Of a stretch of 64,000 nucleotides of DNA, positions 1 to 30,439 are shown one piece after another (the first letter of the stretch is position 1; each line of letters begins with the position of its first letter). The stretch covers positions 13,799,531 through 13,863,530 of the forward strand of contig OY744615.1 of the NCBI GenBank assembly GCA_963556255.1, given 5' to 3'. The notes below the pieces were generated by a model, which saw only the letters and a program-made list of their open reading frames with translations, searched no databases and had not been told where the DNA came from. Both the position numbers and the translations under genes were made by a program. Source of the DNA: Allolobophora icterica (lineage: Eukaryota > Annelida > Clitellata > Crassiclitellata > Lumbricidae).

Positions 1-330
1 TGAGACATTATGATGGAGTTAACAGAGACAAACTGTAGACAGAGGCAGCAAGACAATAACAGTCAGGCAGCAGGATTCTACAAGGACATACATACATGTA
101 CACAGAGGGACACACAATCCGGCAGCGAGACACAGACAGCGCGAGATATACAGGGAAGCAGAATGAAAGTGGCAGATATAAAGACAGGTTTGCAAAGACA
201 TAGACAGACAAACAACCAGAGAGACAGACGGGTAGGCAAACAGGCAGACAGACACACAAGCAGTAAAAGACATCTTATGATAGGAGCACATGAGCTGCAA
301 GTAGGGCAAGCTTTCATCTGCGACTCGAGA
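1..330. repeat. Degenerate GACA-rich tract
   Basis: Repeated GACA/CAGACA words (for example around 100-260) form a diverged tetranucleotide repeat. Open frames across it are low-complexity artefacts. No gene is seen from here to about 720. Confidence 0.6.
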
Positions 331-719
331 TAAGTTGCATGGATGGAGATAAAATGACGAAGATGGTTATTTCTTCGTCGACTGAAGCGAGTCAGGCCAA
401 CAAGTCCCATTTCTTCATATGTCCATATGTCATCTTTATGTATGTGGACTTTTATCAAAGCGTATGTTTGGAACCCCTCATCTACTGCTGTTTCATGCGT
501 TCACATAAGTTAAAGCACAAATAATGCAACCACATACATACACACACAAACACAAACACACCATTCGGAAGCCTGCAGTCTCTTATAACTGCAGAGCTTC
601 GGCATTTCCACATTTGCCACATCCCAACTGCCATAATTTTCCCATTTACTCACTATGCATGCATGATGCATCAATCCGTGTCCCAGACACTGAGCCACTT
701 CAACCATCCAGTCACCCAC
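331..719. other. Intergenic, nothing recognised
   Basis: Mixed sequence with a short CA-rich stretch near 530-560. I see no coding, RNA or transposon signature. Confidence 0.5.
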
Positions 720-1135
720 CCACGAATTCATCTGCTAGTTATTTCGTCCAATCATCCATCTATTCATTCATTAGTCAAGCCAACCAACGATCCATCCATT
801 CAACCACCTACTCTTCCACCAACTCACCCATCTTCCCATTAATCCATCCACTCATCCATCCAGACGTCCATCCATTCACCCATCGATCCATCCAGCAAGC
901 CCACCAACTATCCATCCATCCATCCACGCAACGACCCACTCATCCATCCACTCTTCAATCTACCCATTAATCCATCCACTCATCCATCCAATCACCCATC
1001 GATCCATCCAGCAAGCCCACCAACTATCCATCCATCCATCCATCCATCCATGCAACGGCCCACTCATCCATCCACTCTTCAATCTACCCATTAATCCATC
1101 CACTCATCCATCCATCAACCTTCCATCTCTGCACC
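720..1135 (+). repeat. CCAT-rich minisatellite with ~126-bp higher-order unit
   Basis: Degenerate ATCC/CCAT repeat. A longer unit starting AATCCATCCACTCATCC recurs at about 841, 969 and 1093, so two ~126-bp copies and the start of a third stand in tandem. Each carries the same irregular words (CAGCAAGCCCACCAACTATC, CTCTTCAATCTACCC). Confidence 0.75.
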
Positions 1136-1378
1136 GATAGATAATAATCCGTAGTTTTTTAACCGATAGTCTTTCGCAGACAAGTTCTCTGACAATTTAC
1201 GCGAACCAGTTCGTACGGCGTTGAAAGATAGAGTTTAGGACGATTGAGAACTGGCTGCGTTAGGTTCGCTGTTAGGCTCACCTCGACCGAGAGACAGGTT
1301 GATAGTCGACCGTACGGCATTCGCAGGTCCCTCGTGTATACTGACGAGTGCACATAGATAGAGCAGATTGTTCGACAG
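1136..1378. other. Unique intergenic sequence
   Basis: Non-repetitive and moderately CpG-containing. No supported gene. Confidence 0.4.
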
Positions 1379-1985
1379 CCAGCGATTGAGAAGAAGAAGA
1401 GGAAGAAGAAGGAGAAGGAAGAGGAGAAGGAGGAGAAAAAGAAGGAGGAGGAGTAGAAGGAGGAGTAAAAGAAGAAAAAGAAGAAGGAAGAGGAAAAGAA
1501 AAAGGAAGAGGTGGAGGAGTAGAATAAAAAGAAGGAGGAGGAGAAGGAGGAGTAGAATAAAGAGAAGAAGAAGGAAGAGGAGAAGGAGAAGAAGGAGGAG
1601 GTGAAGGAGGAGTACAAGAAGGAGGAAAAGGAGGAGTACAAGAAGGAGGAGCATGAGGAGAGGGAAAAGGAGGAGGTGTAAAAGAAAAAGGAGCATGAGG
1701 AGGAGGAGAAGGAGGAGGAGTAGAAGAAGAAGAAGAAGGAAGAGGAGAAGGAGAAGGAGCAGGAGAAGACGAAAAAGAAGAAGGAGGAGGAGGAGGAGGA
1801 GTAGAAAATTAAGGGGGAGGAGAAGGAGAATAAGACGAAAAAGAAGGAGAAGGAGAAGGAGGAGTAGAAGAGGAAGAAGGAAATGAAGGAGGAGAAGAAG
1901 AAATATGAGAAGAAGGATGAGGAGGAGGAGAAGGAGGAGGAGGAGAAGGAGGAGGAGTAGAAGAAGAAAGATGAGAAGAAGATAG
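1379..1985 (+). repeat. ~600-bp polypurine tract (GAA/GGA/GAG)
   Basis: Almost pure A/G on the + strand with few interruptions, built from GAA, GGA and AGG triplets. Arg/Lys-rich (+) and Leu-rich (-) frames across it are repeat artefacts. Confidence 0.9.
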
Positions 1986-2254
1986 TCCATAAGTCTAATC
2001 CCGAGGCGCAACCATGGGGTATGAAGAGTTAGCAACTTCACTTTCTGAGCCTCGGCTTATTAGCGTGGGTGGCCAGCCCTTTCACTTGCCGTCTGATCTT
2101 CCAACTGATAATGTACGGTCAATGTACTCATTGCAGTCTCAGGTGTTGTCCGCTATAATAATCATTCATTGCTTGATAACTGATCAAGCAGTCTGTACGT
2201 CATTCGAAGAGGAACACGTTAGATGATGCATCAATATCTGTAATGATCGATCCG
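1986..2254. other. Unique sequence between two microsatellites
   Basis: About 270 bp of normal-complexity sequence. No gene recognised. Confidence 0.4.
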
Positions 2255-2715
2255 TTCGTCCATCAATTCCTTCCTTCTTTCCTTCTTTCCTTCCTTCCTT
2301 CCTTCCTTCCTTCCTTCCTTCCTTCCTTCCTTCCTTCCTTCCTTCCTTCCTTCCTTCCTTCCTTCCTTCCTTCCTTCTTTCCTATCTTCCTCCCTTCTTT
2401 CCTTTCTCCATTCCTTCTTTCCTCCTTCCCTTTTCCTTCTTACTTTCTTATCGCCTTCCTTCCTTCCTTCTACCTTCTTTCCTTCTTTCCTTCCTCCATC
2501 CTTTCCTTGCTTCCTTCCTTCCATCCTTCCTTCCGTCCTTCCTTCCTTCCTTCCTTCCATCCTTCCTTCCTCCTCCTTCCTTCTGCCTTCTTACCTTCTT
2601 ACCTTCCTCCCTCCCTTCCTTCCTTTCTTCTTTCCTTTATTCCTCTCTCCCTTCCTGCCTTTCTTTCTTCCTCCCTCTCTTTCTTCCTTCCTTCCTTCTT
2701 TCCCTCTTACACATC
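2255..2715 (+). repeat. CTTC tetranucleotide array
   Basis: Nearly pure TTCC/CTTC copies to about 2380, then a degenerate pyrimidine continuation to about 2710. The Ser/Phe/Pro-rich frame across it is an artefact. Confidence 0.9.
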
Positions 2716-3139
2716 CAAACAATCCCAACAACGGAAATATCTCCTTGTTTTCAGGCTGCAGTGTTTTTGCGGCTATTTTAAAATTCGTTTTCGATCATTT
2801 TCAACCTCTCGGCTTAGCCTACAACACGGCACTCGAAAGACCACCATCACTAAAACCACAGTTACGCCACCACCACCACCACCACCACCACGACCACCTC
2901 TCCACCAACACCAAGACGAGTACCACTTGAGATGTATCGATAACAATGCTCTTTGTTTTGACGTTGTAGCCCGCAGTCGTAGATTTTGACGCACTTTCGC
3001 CACCTAGCGAATCAATTGGAACTACAGCAGCGGCGCCAGGTATAACACTAACTAGGCGCATTCAATTACGCCTCCTCCTCGTCCCCATCCTCTTACTCCT
3101 CCGCCTCTTCCTCCTCCTCCTCGTTCTCCCTCTTCTCCC
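2716..3139. other. Non-coding sequence with short CAC and CTC runs
   Basis: Holds a short (CAC)n run near 2865-2892 and a CCTCCTC-rich patch near 3065-3135. No gene is supported. It leads into the CpG-rich block ahead of the receptor gene. Confidence 0.4.
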
Positions 3140-4115
3140 GTGTGGTTTCATCTAGATGGATAACGATAGGCGGTGCTACAACGTGGCGTTGGTGGCCAGA
3201 CGGCTGGGTATCTAGTTACGGCATCCCTGCGGGCCCGTGGCCGTCCGCCTGCCTGCCTGCCTTCCTCCTTCTGGCCGGCTGCCCTGCTAACTGCCTGGCT
3301 CGCCGGTGGCGCGCGCCGTATCCATTGGATAACCTCTGACATTTACTCGTCAAGCCCGACGGACGTCGTCATTTGCATAAGCTATGCCAGCCGCGACCAA
3401 TCGCATTGCGCCCTGTTGGCCCGTCGGTCACGCCCTCTTCACCCCGACCGATGGCCCGGCGCCCGGCCCGGCCTAATACGGAATGCATAGTCATGGCAAC
3501 CAGCGGGCGGGGTCAGGGTTCAACAGTACGCCGTGGAGCTCAGCCTCGGCGGTCGGTCGGTCGTAATCTGTGGCCTACCGCGCGCAGCTGTGGAGACGGA
3601 GAGACGGAGAGAGGCCAATTCTTGCGGTGAGCGTAGAGCGAAAGAGCGACTGCATGAGTGAACGGCGCTGTTAGGAGTTGGTTGCCGATCGTAATGACTG
3701 TACGGCTGGCCGACCGTCGACCCATTGGACGCCAGACTCAGCAGCTATCGTTCCGGGTGATGTAAGAGGATTCACTTCTGACCCCTCGACATTCATCTTG
3801 AACTCTCTCTTTCTCCCTCAATCTCTCTCTCTCTCTCTCTGGCGGTGCTTCGTGTCTTGGTCTCGACGGCCGTATCGATTGGAGCGGAGAGGGGTCGACG
3901 GGAAACGAGGACGATTGGTTTCAACGGCTGATCGCTTTGGCCTCTGACTCTACCCTCTCTGGCCTCCTCTCCTCTCCTCCGCCTCAGCCACACTCCTCCT
4001 CGTCCTCACGCCGGATGCTGCCTCTGACGATCTGGCGGAGTATTCATTGATATAGCGCCGTCTGCTGGGATTCGTTAACTATACTCGTTGATATACGTTG
4101 GGGTTCAGTAACGAC
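3140..4115 (+). promoter_or_regulatory. CpG-rich probable promoter / 5' leader of the COUP-TF gene
   Basis: GC- and CpG-dense sequence directly upstream of the receptor start codon, in contrast with the AT-rich DNA around it. It contains an octamer ATTTGCAT at 3371-3378, a CCAAT box at 3397-3401 and a CT-rich run near 3815-3842 that could mark an initiator. No TATA box is evident. Position, composition and motifs support a promoter or 5' UTR; the transcription start cannot be placed from sequence alone. Confidence 0.5.
3371..3401 (+). promoter_or_regulatory. Octamer (ATTTGCAT) and CCAAT box pair
   Basis: ATTTGCAT at 3371-3378 matches the POU octamer and CCAAT at 3397-3401 matches the NF-Y core. 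They lie 18 bp apart in the CpG-rich block about 0.7 kb before the start codon. Chance occurrence is possible. Confidence 0.3.
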
Positions 4116-22509
<18,394 letters not shown>

Positions 22510-22570
22510 CTCCAGTGACTACACTATGCATCCAGGCCCCGTCACACCGCACCACTGACTCTGCAGTCCG

Positions 22571-22985
22571 CTGCAAGATTCGCAGTATTCATGGTACTGT
22601 TAATTTAAAAAACAGTAATGCGAAGGCTACTGTTATTCAAACAGGAAGGACTCTAGACTATTTAGTTTTGCTGCGAGTTTCGCAGTAATGTATTGTGACT
22701 TTCGCACTGAGATACTGTTAAATTATCAGAAGGATGAAGGCTGCTGTTATCCTATTGCAGTATAGGCCTAAGTACCAGGATTATAGTTTCTGCGAATGTA
22801 TAAAACAGTCACTGCTAAGTTAACTAACGCTACTGTCATTTTTTAACAGTGGACACATTTGGCTATATATAGCTGTGAGTTTCGCAGTAAGTCAGAGTTA
22901 CATTCACGGTACTACGATGAAAGTACTGCTGTGAAGGTAAGCAGGAAACATCCTAGACTACAGGTACTGCGATTTTCAGTTAATC
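22571..22985 (+). repeat. Diverged ~100-bp tandem repeat in the presumed 3' UTR
   Basis: Units begin CTGCAAGATTCGCAG (22571), CTGCGAGTTTCGCAGTAATG (22671), CTGCGAATGTATAAAACAGT (22792), CTGTGAGTTTCGCAGTAAG (22873) and CTGCGATTTTCAG (22967). Each full unit also has TACTG and GCTACTGTTAT-like words followed by AACAG or GCAGT, so a short inverted motif recurs in each. Confidence 0.65.
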
Positions 22986-24001
22986 AACATTGACGATCAT
23001 GCTACTAATATTGAATAGTATAGGTTCTTGGAATTCCTGCTGCCCAGCAGCTTGCTGTCTAATTCATTTATTTAACAGTACATGCAGCCCTTGAAGTCTG
23101 GTATCTTATGCAGCTTTTTTGAGGTATACCTAAATACTCTATTTTAAGTGTCTTCATACAGATACACAAGCATACATACTTGCATACATACATACGTGCA
23201 TACATATACACATACATACCTGATAGTTAAATGCATGTTCAATGCGTAATTACATACATAGCTAATCTCCAAGCTAATGCATGACTTACGTAGCGCCCTT
23301 TATCTTCGGAGCCCTATAAGTTCCGAGGGATCATAATATTATATAGGCCTACGCACCTTATAGGAAAAAATCACAACAGTAATAACAGCAACAACAACGA
23401 CAGTAGTAATAACAACAACAACAACAATGATAACAATATAAAAACTTGATTTGTGGAGCTTGGTCTTGGTCATCTGCCCTCTATTTTCTGCATGAACTGC
23501 ACGCGCAGTCAGCTGCATAGCTGCGATTTATCGGCATTCAAGCGTGCAAGTACTACAAGCTTAATATTTTATATAATATTTAGAATACAGTGCACACTGT
23601 GGTCAGGAAAAAGTTATAGATGAAAATTTAAATATCTTAAAGAGAAAAGCATGAATTTAAATTGAAGTAAAACATTCTTTAGTATGATTTGTCACTATAG
23701 TAATAGGCTTAATAATTCTATATATAGCTGATAATGGGTCTTTTCAAAATAATGTTTTATTGTTAGGTAATTATTTTCCATAACTTTAACATATGATGAC
23801 TTTTGTGAAGAAGACAGAATTGCTATTATTTTTTACATGAAAATGAGGTGTAATATGTTTCCCAAATAATTTCTGCTTAAGAATGCATGGCCATAATAGG
23901 CGAACGTAGGCTATACCAGACTTCTTTTAGAGACTTGTGAAACATCAGTGTTATTTATCTTGTGTTTCTGTTTTTTATACAATGCATGATATTTATGATA
24001 T

Positions 24002-24007
24002 AATAAA
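24002..24007 (+). terminator. Candidate polyadenylation signal AATAAA
   Basis: First clear AATAAA on the + strand after the stop codon, about 1.5 kb downstream. The sequence is AT-rich, so chance occurrence is likely. Confidence 0.25.
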
Positions 24008-24069
24008 ATATTATGTGCGAATTTTGGTTGGGAACAGTGTTGGAGAAGAAACAAGTGAGGAAATATAGA

Positions 24070-24246
24070 CAGTGCTCGAAATGGACCGGAACGCACCGGA
24101 ACGCCGTTCCGGTTCTTCAAATGAATTTAGCGTTCCGTTCCGGTTCGTCAAATGAATTATTGTGGAAAATACTATGAAATTAACGTGAATGCTCCCATAT
24201 CTTTGACTAGTGAAAATTTTCGTGAAATTTTCCATTTCGAGCACTG
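24070..24246 (+). mobile_element. hAT-type MITE, 177 bp
   Basis: Perfect terminal inverted repeat CAGTGCTCGAAATGGA (16 bp) and exact 8-bp duplication AATATAGA at 24062-24069 and 24247-24254. The interior has two direct copies of CGTTCCGGTTCKTCAAATGAA. Confidence 0.92.
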
Positions 24247-24254
24247 AATATAGA

Positions 24255-25515
24255 TTAAAACATTCATTGTTGCCTGAAACAGTGAAACAGAAAATTCCTT
24301 CTTTCCCCTACAGTTGAAACAGTTTTTTTACAATTACTATGTCCAAGGACGGTTTTATGAATAGGCCTACATTTGTGACGGCATACAGGCGGCTCTTGTC
24401 GGATGACTCTTCTCTTTCGTTTGCTTATTTGTAACGACATAGGCCTAATTACAATTTGACCGGGAGGAGGAATAGGTTTCGAACGCTGATGTGCATGCGT
24501 TCGTGTGGCTTGTCACGGAGCAGAAGAAAGAATGATTTTTTCAGTATTTAATTTATTCGTAGCAGGCTGATTTTTTAAAAATTAATACAGAATCTTCACT
24601 TTTAATGTATACCCTAAGACCACTGGATAAAATGTAAGACCTTATAATCGTCATGTTTGTTTAAGTATTTGCAGATGTCATTATATGCAAAAATGTAGGT
24701 CTGCAGGTCCCTGCACATATGCAAAGGAAAATGTCATTGGGTGGATAGAGTTAGTGCTAAAGTTAGTTATGTCAAATGTTTAGGCTTAGCGAAACAGTGT
24801 TATAATGGATGAAGCTACGGTTAACCGCGACTAACTCTAAGCTAAATATATATATAGACAAAACATTGTATATATATGCTATGCATTTACTGTATGTCAA
24901 TTATATATATAGGGGCCTATATATATTATATATATGAACTCTGTAATATAATATGATCTTAATTAACTATTGATTAATAATAATTAATTGAAAGAGATTC
25001 GAGTGAATGAGTTTTTGTTTTGTTGGTATACATTTTTACAATAACTGCTTTTGAGCAAAAATTGTTCCAAAAGCATCGGTTAAGCTTGCGCGAACCGTTT
25101 ACTTTTAAAGCATTTAAACGAAATGTAGAAGCTGCAATACGTTCATACGTTCATTAAACAAAAGTTTCGGATACGAACGTTTACTGGCTAATGTCCAACT
25201 TATCACGACTATATATGCATTACTGATGTCAAAGATTATCAGGGCAAACATGCCTGCATAGCCTAGTATCCTGCAATATCAAAGGAACTTGAGATCAATA
25301 GCAATTGCAGAAGCGACAGCTGCTCAATGGATTTTTTTTATTATCTTGAACATCAATATGAGAAATAAATATAAAGTGCTGTGATATATATACGTTTAAA
25401 CGATAGTTTCCGTTTAAACGCACGCATTCCTGCCATCTACAACACACTTCTTTTGTGTTTTCTTGCGTTTAAATTAAAAGCAGAGATTCAGAAATTGCCT
25501 CTCAAACTTGCAGTT
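24255..25515. other. AT-rich intergenic DNA, nothing recognised
   Basis: No coding homology, RNA gene or element ends seen. Palindromic TATATA/AGGCCTAT patches lie near 24850-24945. Confidence 0.5.
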
Positions 25516-25519
25516 GTAT

Positions 25520-25965
25520 TATGGCAAACTAATTTTGCCGACGTCAACCACCTTTGTTGCCATAAGTCTTAAGGTGTCGTTAAACTCTGGATCCATCCAA
25601 ATTGCTTCTGAAATTGTTATTGACCTTAAATTACTTTGATACTGCATTACGCCATAGAAGATGTAGAAATACCCTGTAGTATGTCATACGAACGTTGAGA
25701 AATGTTCAGAACAATTTCTGCCGACGTCAACGACCTATATAGCCATAAGATGTCGTTAAACTCTGGATCATTCAATCCACGCGTTGGGGATCGAGGTGCA
25801 CACTTTTTGTGGTAATAACCTTCTCTTATGTAGAGTAATTCTATCAAGATCTGTAATAATGCAGCAAGTTTCTACAAGCAATGAGAACTGTGCAGAAAAT
25901 TTTACTAACGGTGTCAGCCGCCTCTGATGCCACAAGATGTCGTTAAACTGTTGGACACCCTTAAA
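25520..25965 (-). repeat. Tandem repeat, ~185-bp unit, three diverged copies
   Basis: The core TGCCGACGTCAAC...GCCATAAG..TGTCGTTAAACTCTGGATC recurs with anchor positions 25540, 25723 and about 25910. On the reverse strand each copy gives a similar short peptide (FNDILW...LT). Related single cores are at 37600 and, on the + strand, 39325 and 39455. Confidence 0.6.
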
Positions 25966-26817
25966 CTGGTTCCTCGAACGACATAAATAAATGACAGTCA
26001 AAAATTTAGTTCAATTAAATTTAAACCATTAATCTGCTACGCTCTCAAATATATAGGGTACCACCAAGAATATAGTAACATCGGAAACAAATTAAACACT
26101 AATAGGCTAGTAAACAGGAGAAAAGAGAAACTTAACTGAAATACAATCAAATTAGCATCAAGGACGGTCAATGAGATGCTAAACGTTGGAATCATCATCT
26201 TGACTTTAATTCGTGAAATAGTCCATCAAAGACTGCATCATGCCACATGAACGGCGAAAACTGATCAAAACTACTTTTCCTATCGATCTCAAGATACTTT
26301 TCCTATCGATCTCAAGACATCTGGTGCCATTATAATAGGCCTACGTCATTAATATATGCAATATAACTGTAATTTAAATATGCCTTCCTTACAAAGTAAG
26401 AAGTGCATGCATGCACTTATGGATCCAATCCAAACGCTATGTCTATATCTTTTGCGCACATCTATAGGTACATGTATAGTTGTATACGATATATATATAG
26501 GTTGACTTCAAGAGCCCTGGCAGATGTATACGATGTGGTTAAACAAAGACTACAAGTGCAATTGATAGACATTTATCAGTCGATGGCGCTGAAGGATTTG
26601 GTGTAAAGGAATTGAGTAAAATGTATACTGCAGGTGTAGAAGGGAAAGTCTGCACAAGTGAGTTGAACGCACGCATTTCTGAATCCAATTGAATACAATT
26701 GTCGGAAGAATCGAGGCGTTTTGAAAGCTGACCTATATATCTGCTGGACATATCAGTGACACTAAATATATATACTGTAGGGTTGTTTCGGCTTCGATTA
26801 AAGAAATGCCAAGATAG
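25966..26817. other. Intergenic, no gene recognised
   Basis: AT-rich unique-looking sequence. A short direct duplication of CTTTTCCTATCGATCTCAAG lies at about 26275-26315. Confidence 0.5.
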
Positions 26818-26819
26818 AT

Positions 26820-27013
26820 GCATACATACATACATACATACATACATACATACATACATACATACATACATACATACATACATACATACATACATACATA
26901 CATACATACATACATACATACATACATACATACATACATACATACATACATACATACGTATACAAACATACATACATACATACACACATACATACATACA
27001 TACATACATACAA
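26820..27013 (+). repeat. (CATA)n microsatellite
   Basis: About 48 copies with a few GTATA and CACA interruptions. The Tyr/Thr/His/Ile- and Met/Tyr/Val/Cys-repeat frames are artefacts. Confidence 0.95.
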
Positions 27014-27126
27014 GCCGACATACAAACGTGAATACATCATGCACACAGGGCCTATACATTAATACGTATAGACACACATACAGATGTGCACGCACGTATA
27101 CGTACATACACGCTCATCCACATACA

Positions 27127-27210
27127 TGCATACATACATACATACATACATACATACATACATACATACATACATACATACATACATACATACATACATA
27201 CATACATACG
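27127..27210 (+). repeat. (CATA)n microsatellite
   Basis: About 20 copies, separated from the previous array by about 110 bp of unique sequence. Confidence 0.95.
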
Positions 27211-27529
27211 TACGTATTAATTAATACAATTCTGAGCAAAATTAGCATTCTCTGCAATATAATATCTGATGCAGAACTTGAATAATTCATCGTGTGGCCT
27301 GCATGTTCGGATGCATCTGCATGCGATAGTTGACATTGCATGTGCACTGGCATAGGCGTATACATCAAAGAGCTTTGTCTTCCAGTTATAAGTTCGTCTG
27401 GTCGCCAATCACAATGCTCTCCTGCCTTCGGAGATTCACAGATTCCTCTCTTCCTCATATCGATACGAACTCATCAGACTATTTCGTGTAGGCGATATCA
27501 AACCTTATTTTCTTCTTAGAACTTGCAAT

Positions 27530-27772
27530 CATCGGCGTCCGCGGGGGGGGGGGGAGCAATGGGAGTATGATTATTATAACAGTCCAACACGATTTTCAAT
27601 GCGAAACAAAACTTAATTATTTAGATAAGTCCTTGACCATTATTTATTTTTAAAGTTGTCACGTGTTCACACGTGTTCACGAATTCTATGCAAAAGCGTC
27701 ATTTTGTTTAGTCCCCGTGCCAACAATTTAAAACTTTGCTCCCACCTAAAAAAAATCCTGCGGACACCCATG
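27530..27772 (+). mobile_element. Putative MITE with GGGTGTCCGC-type ends
   Basis: The left end is CGGCGTCCGCGGGGG and the right end TCCTGCGGACACCCA. The body words (ATTATTTAGATAAGTCCTTGA, AAAAGCGTCATTTTG, ACAATTT) recur in 63386-63640 (GGGCGTCCGGAGGGGGC). No clean target duplication was found, so the borders are approximate. Confidence 0.45.
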
Positions 27773-28159
27773 GGAACAATCTTTAAAAATAAAAATACTG
27801 TTTGCATATTGGTTCAACCAAACACGCATTCCCTGCTTAACTTAAGTCTCACTTGTTTAGACTCAAGCAGCGCTTTTAGGATGCATTTTAGAGGCGCCAT
27901 ATAAACGTTTTCTACATTACATTATTGCCAGATTCTTTGGGAGATTTACGCCCACATAGATGCGATCAGATAGAAGTGGGTCTGCGCCTGTGAAGTAGTT
28001 TGTGTAGCGCAGTAAATCATTTAGCCGTGGTATCTGAAGGACTGGTCCAGTCCTTTGTACATGTGCTTGTCAGTTTTCGAAGTAGGCCACATACGTTTTC
28101 TGCATTTTTAAAGCAGCTTCGTCTAACTGATTATCCTCCCATTTATCTTACCACACACT
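27773..28159. other. Intergenic with one retroposon tail
   Basis: AGGCGCCATATAAACG near 27890-27908 resembles the LINE/SINE 3' end seen elsewhere. Nothing else recognised. Confidence 0.35.
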
Positions 28160-28208
28160 GCCACAGATATATATATATATACATATAGTGTATATATATA
28201 TCTGTGGC
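28160..28208. repeat. Near-perfect hairpin / cruciform-type palindrome
   Basis: GCCACAGATATATATA is mirrored as TATATATATCTGTGGC with only a few bases between the arms. Arms are about 20 bp and the core is AT-rich. Confidence 0.8.
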
Positions 28209-29482
<1,274 letters not shown>

Positions 29483-29695
29483 AATTGTCTGATTTATATA
29501 GCGCCTCCTCACGAGAGACTCATCTGAGGCTTCTTTGGTGCGGCATCGGCTGATGCCTTGTGCATCAGACACCGGCGCGATAGAAGTTATTAATTACAGG
29601 TCATGGTCCGTCATGAGCTGAGGATCGAACCCATACTCTCCGCGTTACAGCCGAGTGCTCTATAAGCAATCGGCTACGTAATTCTTACCTCGCCG
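29483..29695 (-). repeat. tRNA-headed SINE
   Basis: The reverse strand reads GTAGCCGATTGCTTATAGAGC (A-box region), ATGGGTTCGATCC (B box), a body with TGATGCACAAGGCATCAGC, and the 3' end GAGGCGCTATATAAATCAG running into the (GAT)n array. Confidence 0.7.
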
Positions 29696-30439
29696 GAAGC
29701 CAGTGCAGTGCGTCTCGCATTAAGAGAACAATTGTAATATAGAATAGAGTTTGTCGATGATTTAATCGACCATCTTCTTATACTCACAACTCTTATACCA
29801 AAACCTACTGGACGTTATCAACAGACACTTCGAAACTTGCTGCATAAATCGCACAAGGAGAGTATTTGCCATGCATGTCTCTCGGGCGTCCTCCGTGGTT
29901 GGACCAAAAAGCTTTGGAATTCACTGACCATGCATGCCATGGCATTCTCTGCTTTTCTTTAAATAGTGTTATTTAGGTCAAAACTGAAATTGTCTGTTAC
30001 AACTTCTCATCCATGCATGGCACCATTTAGCTTAGCCTGTCTTTTTGCCTCCCTGGCCATACGCATTTCGACGGGGCTCTCCCGCAGACTATAGAAATTG
30101 AGTCCAATTTCATCTGCGACGACCATCGATTAATGCCTTGTGCATCATGATAACTGGGCTATATAAATCACCAGATTGGATTACACGATTGGGCAGCGCA
30201 GTTGATGATGGACTCTATAGCATGGCGTATAAATAAAACTTCGGCAAACCTTCAGAAACAGCGTTACAGCAGTGTAGGCGCGTCAGAATGACGTGTTTGA
30301 TTACACAATAACGAGTAATAAATGCTATATATGTGCCAGACGATGCGGCTGGATTCGAACCGAAGACACTGAGGTTAGAACTGGATTTATTTAGCATTGA
30401 ACCACAAAAATATATGATTGGATAACAAAGAGACTTGAA
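29696..30439. other. Intergenic with retroposon tail
   Basis: A retroposon 3' end (ATGCCTTGTGCATCATGATAAC, GGGCTATATAAATCACC) lies near 30128-30180. A possible tRNA-like segment on the reverse strand (GGATTCGAACCG near 30352) is too diverged to call. No gene. Confidence 0.4.

Larger units (their letters stand above)
22510..24010 (+). other. Probable 3' UTR / downstream flank of the COUP-TF gene
   Basis: AT-rich, with no further coding homology. The first half carries the ~100-bp tandem repeat described next. A CATA patch lies near 23170-23215 and an AAC-rich patch near 23385-23430. The first clear AATAAA is at 24002-24007. The true end of the transcript is unknown. Confidence 0.4.

Noticed and set aside
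1235..2041. 268-codon Leu-rich frame on the - strand
   Set aside because: Antisense of the polypurine tract; no domain.
4098..4115. Upstream extension of the COUP-TF start to 4098
   Set aside because: The codon at 4098 is TTG; the first ATG in frame is 4116.
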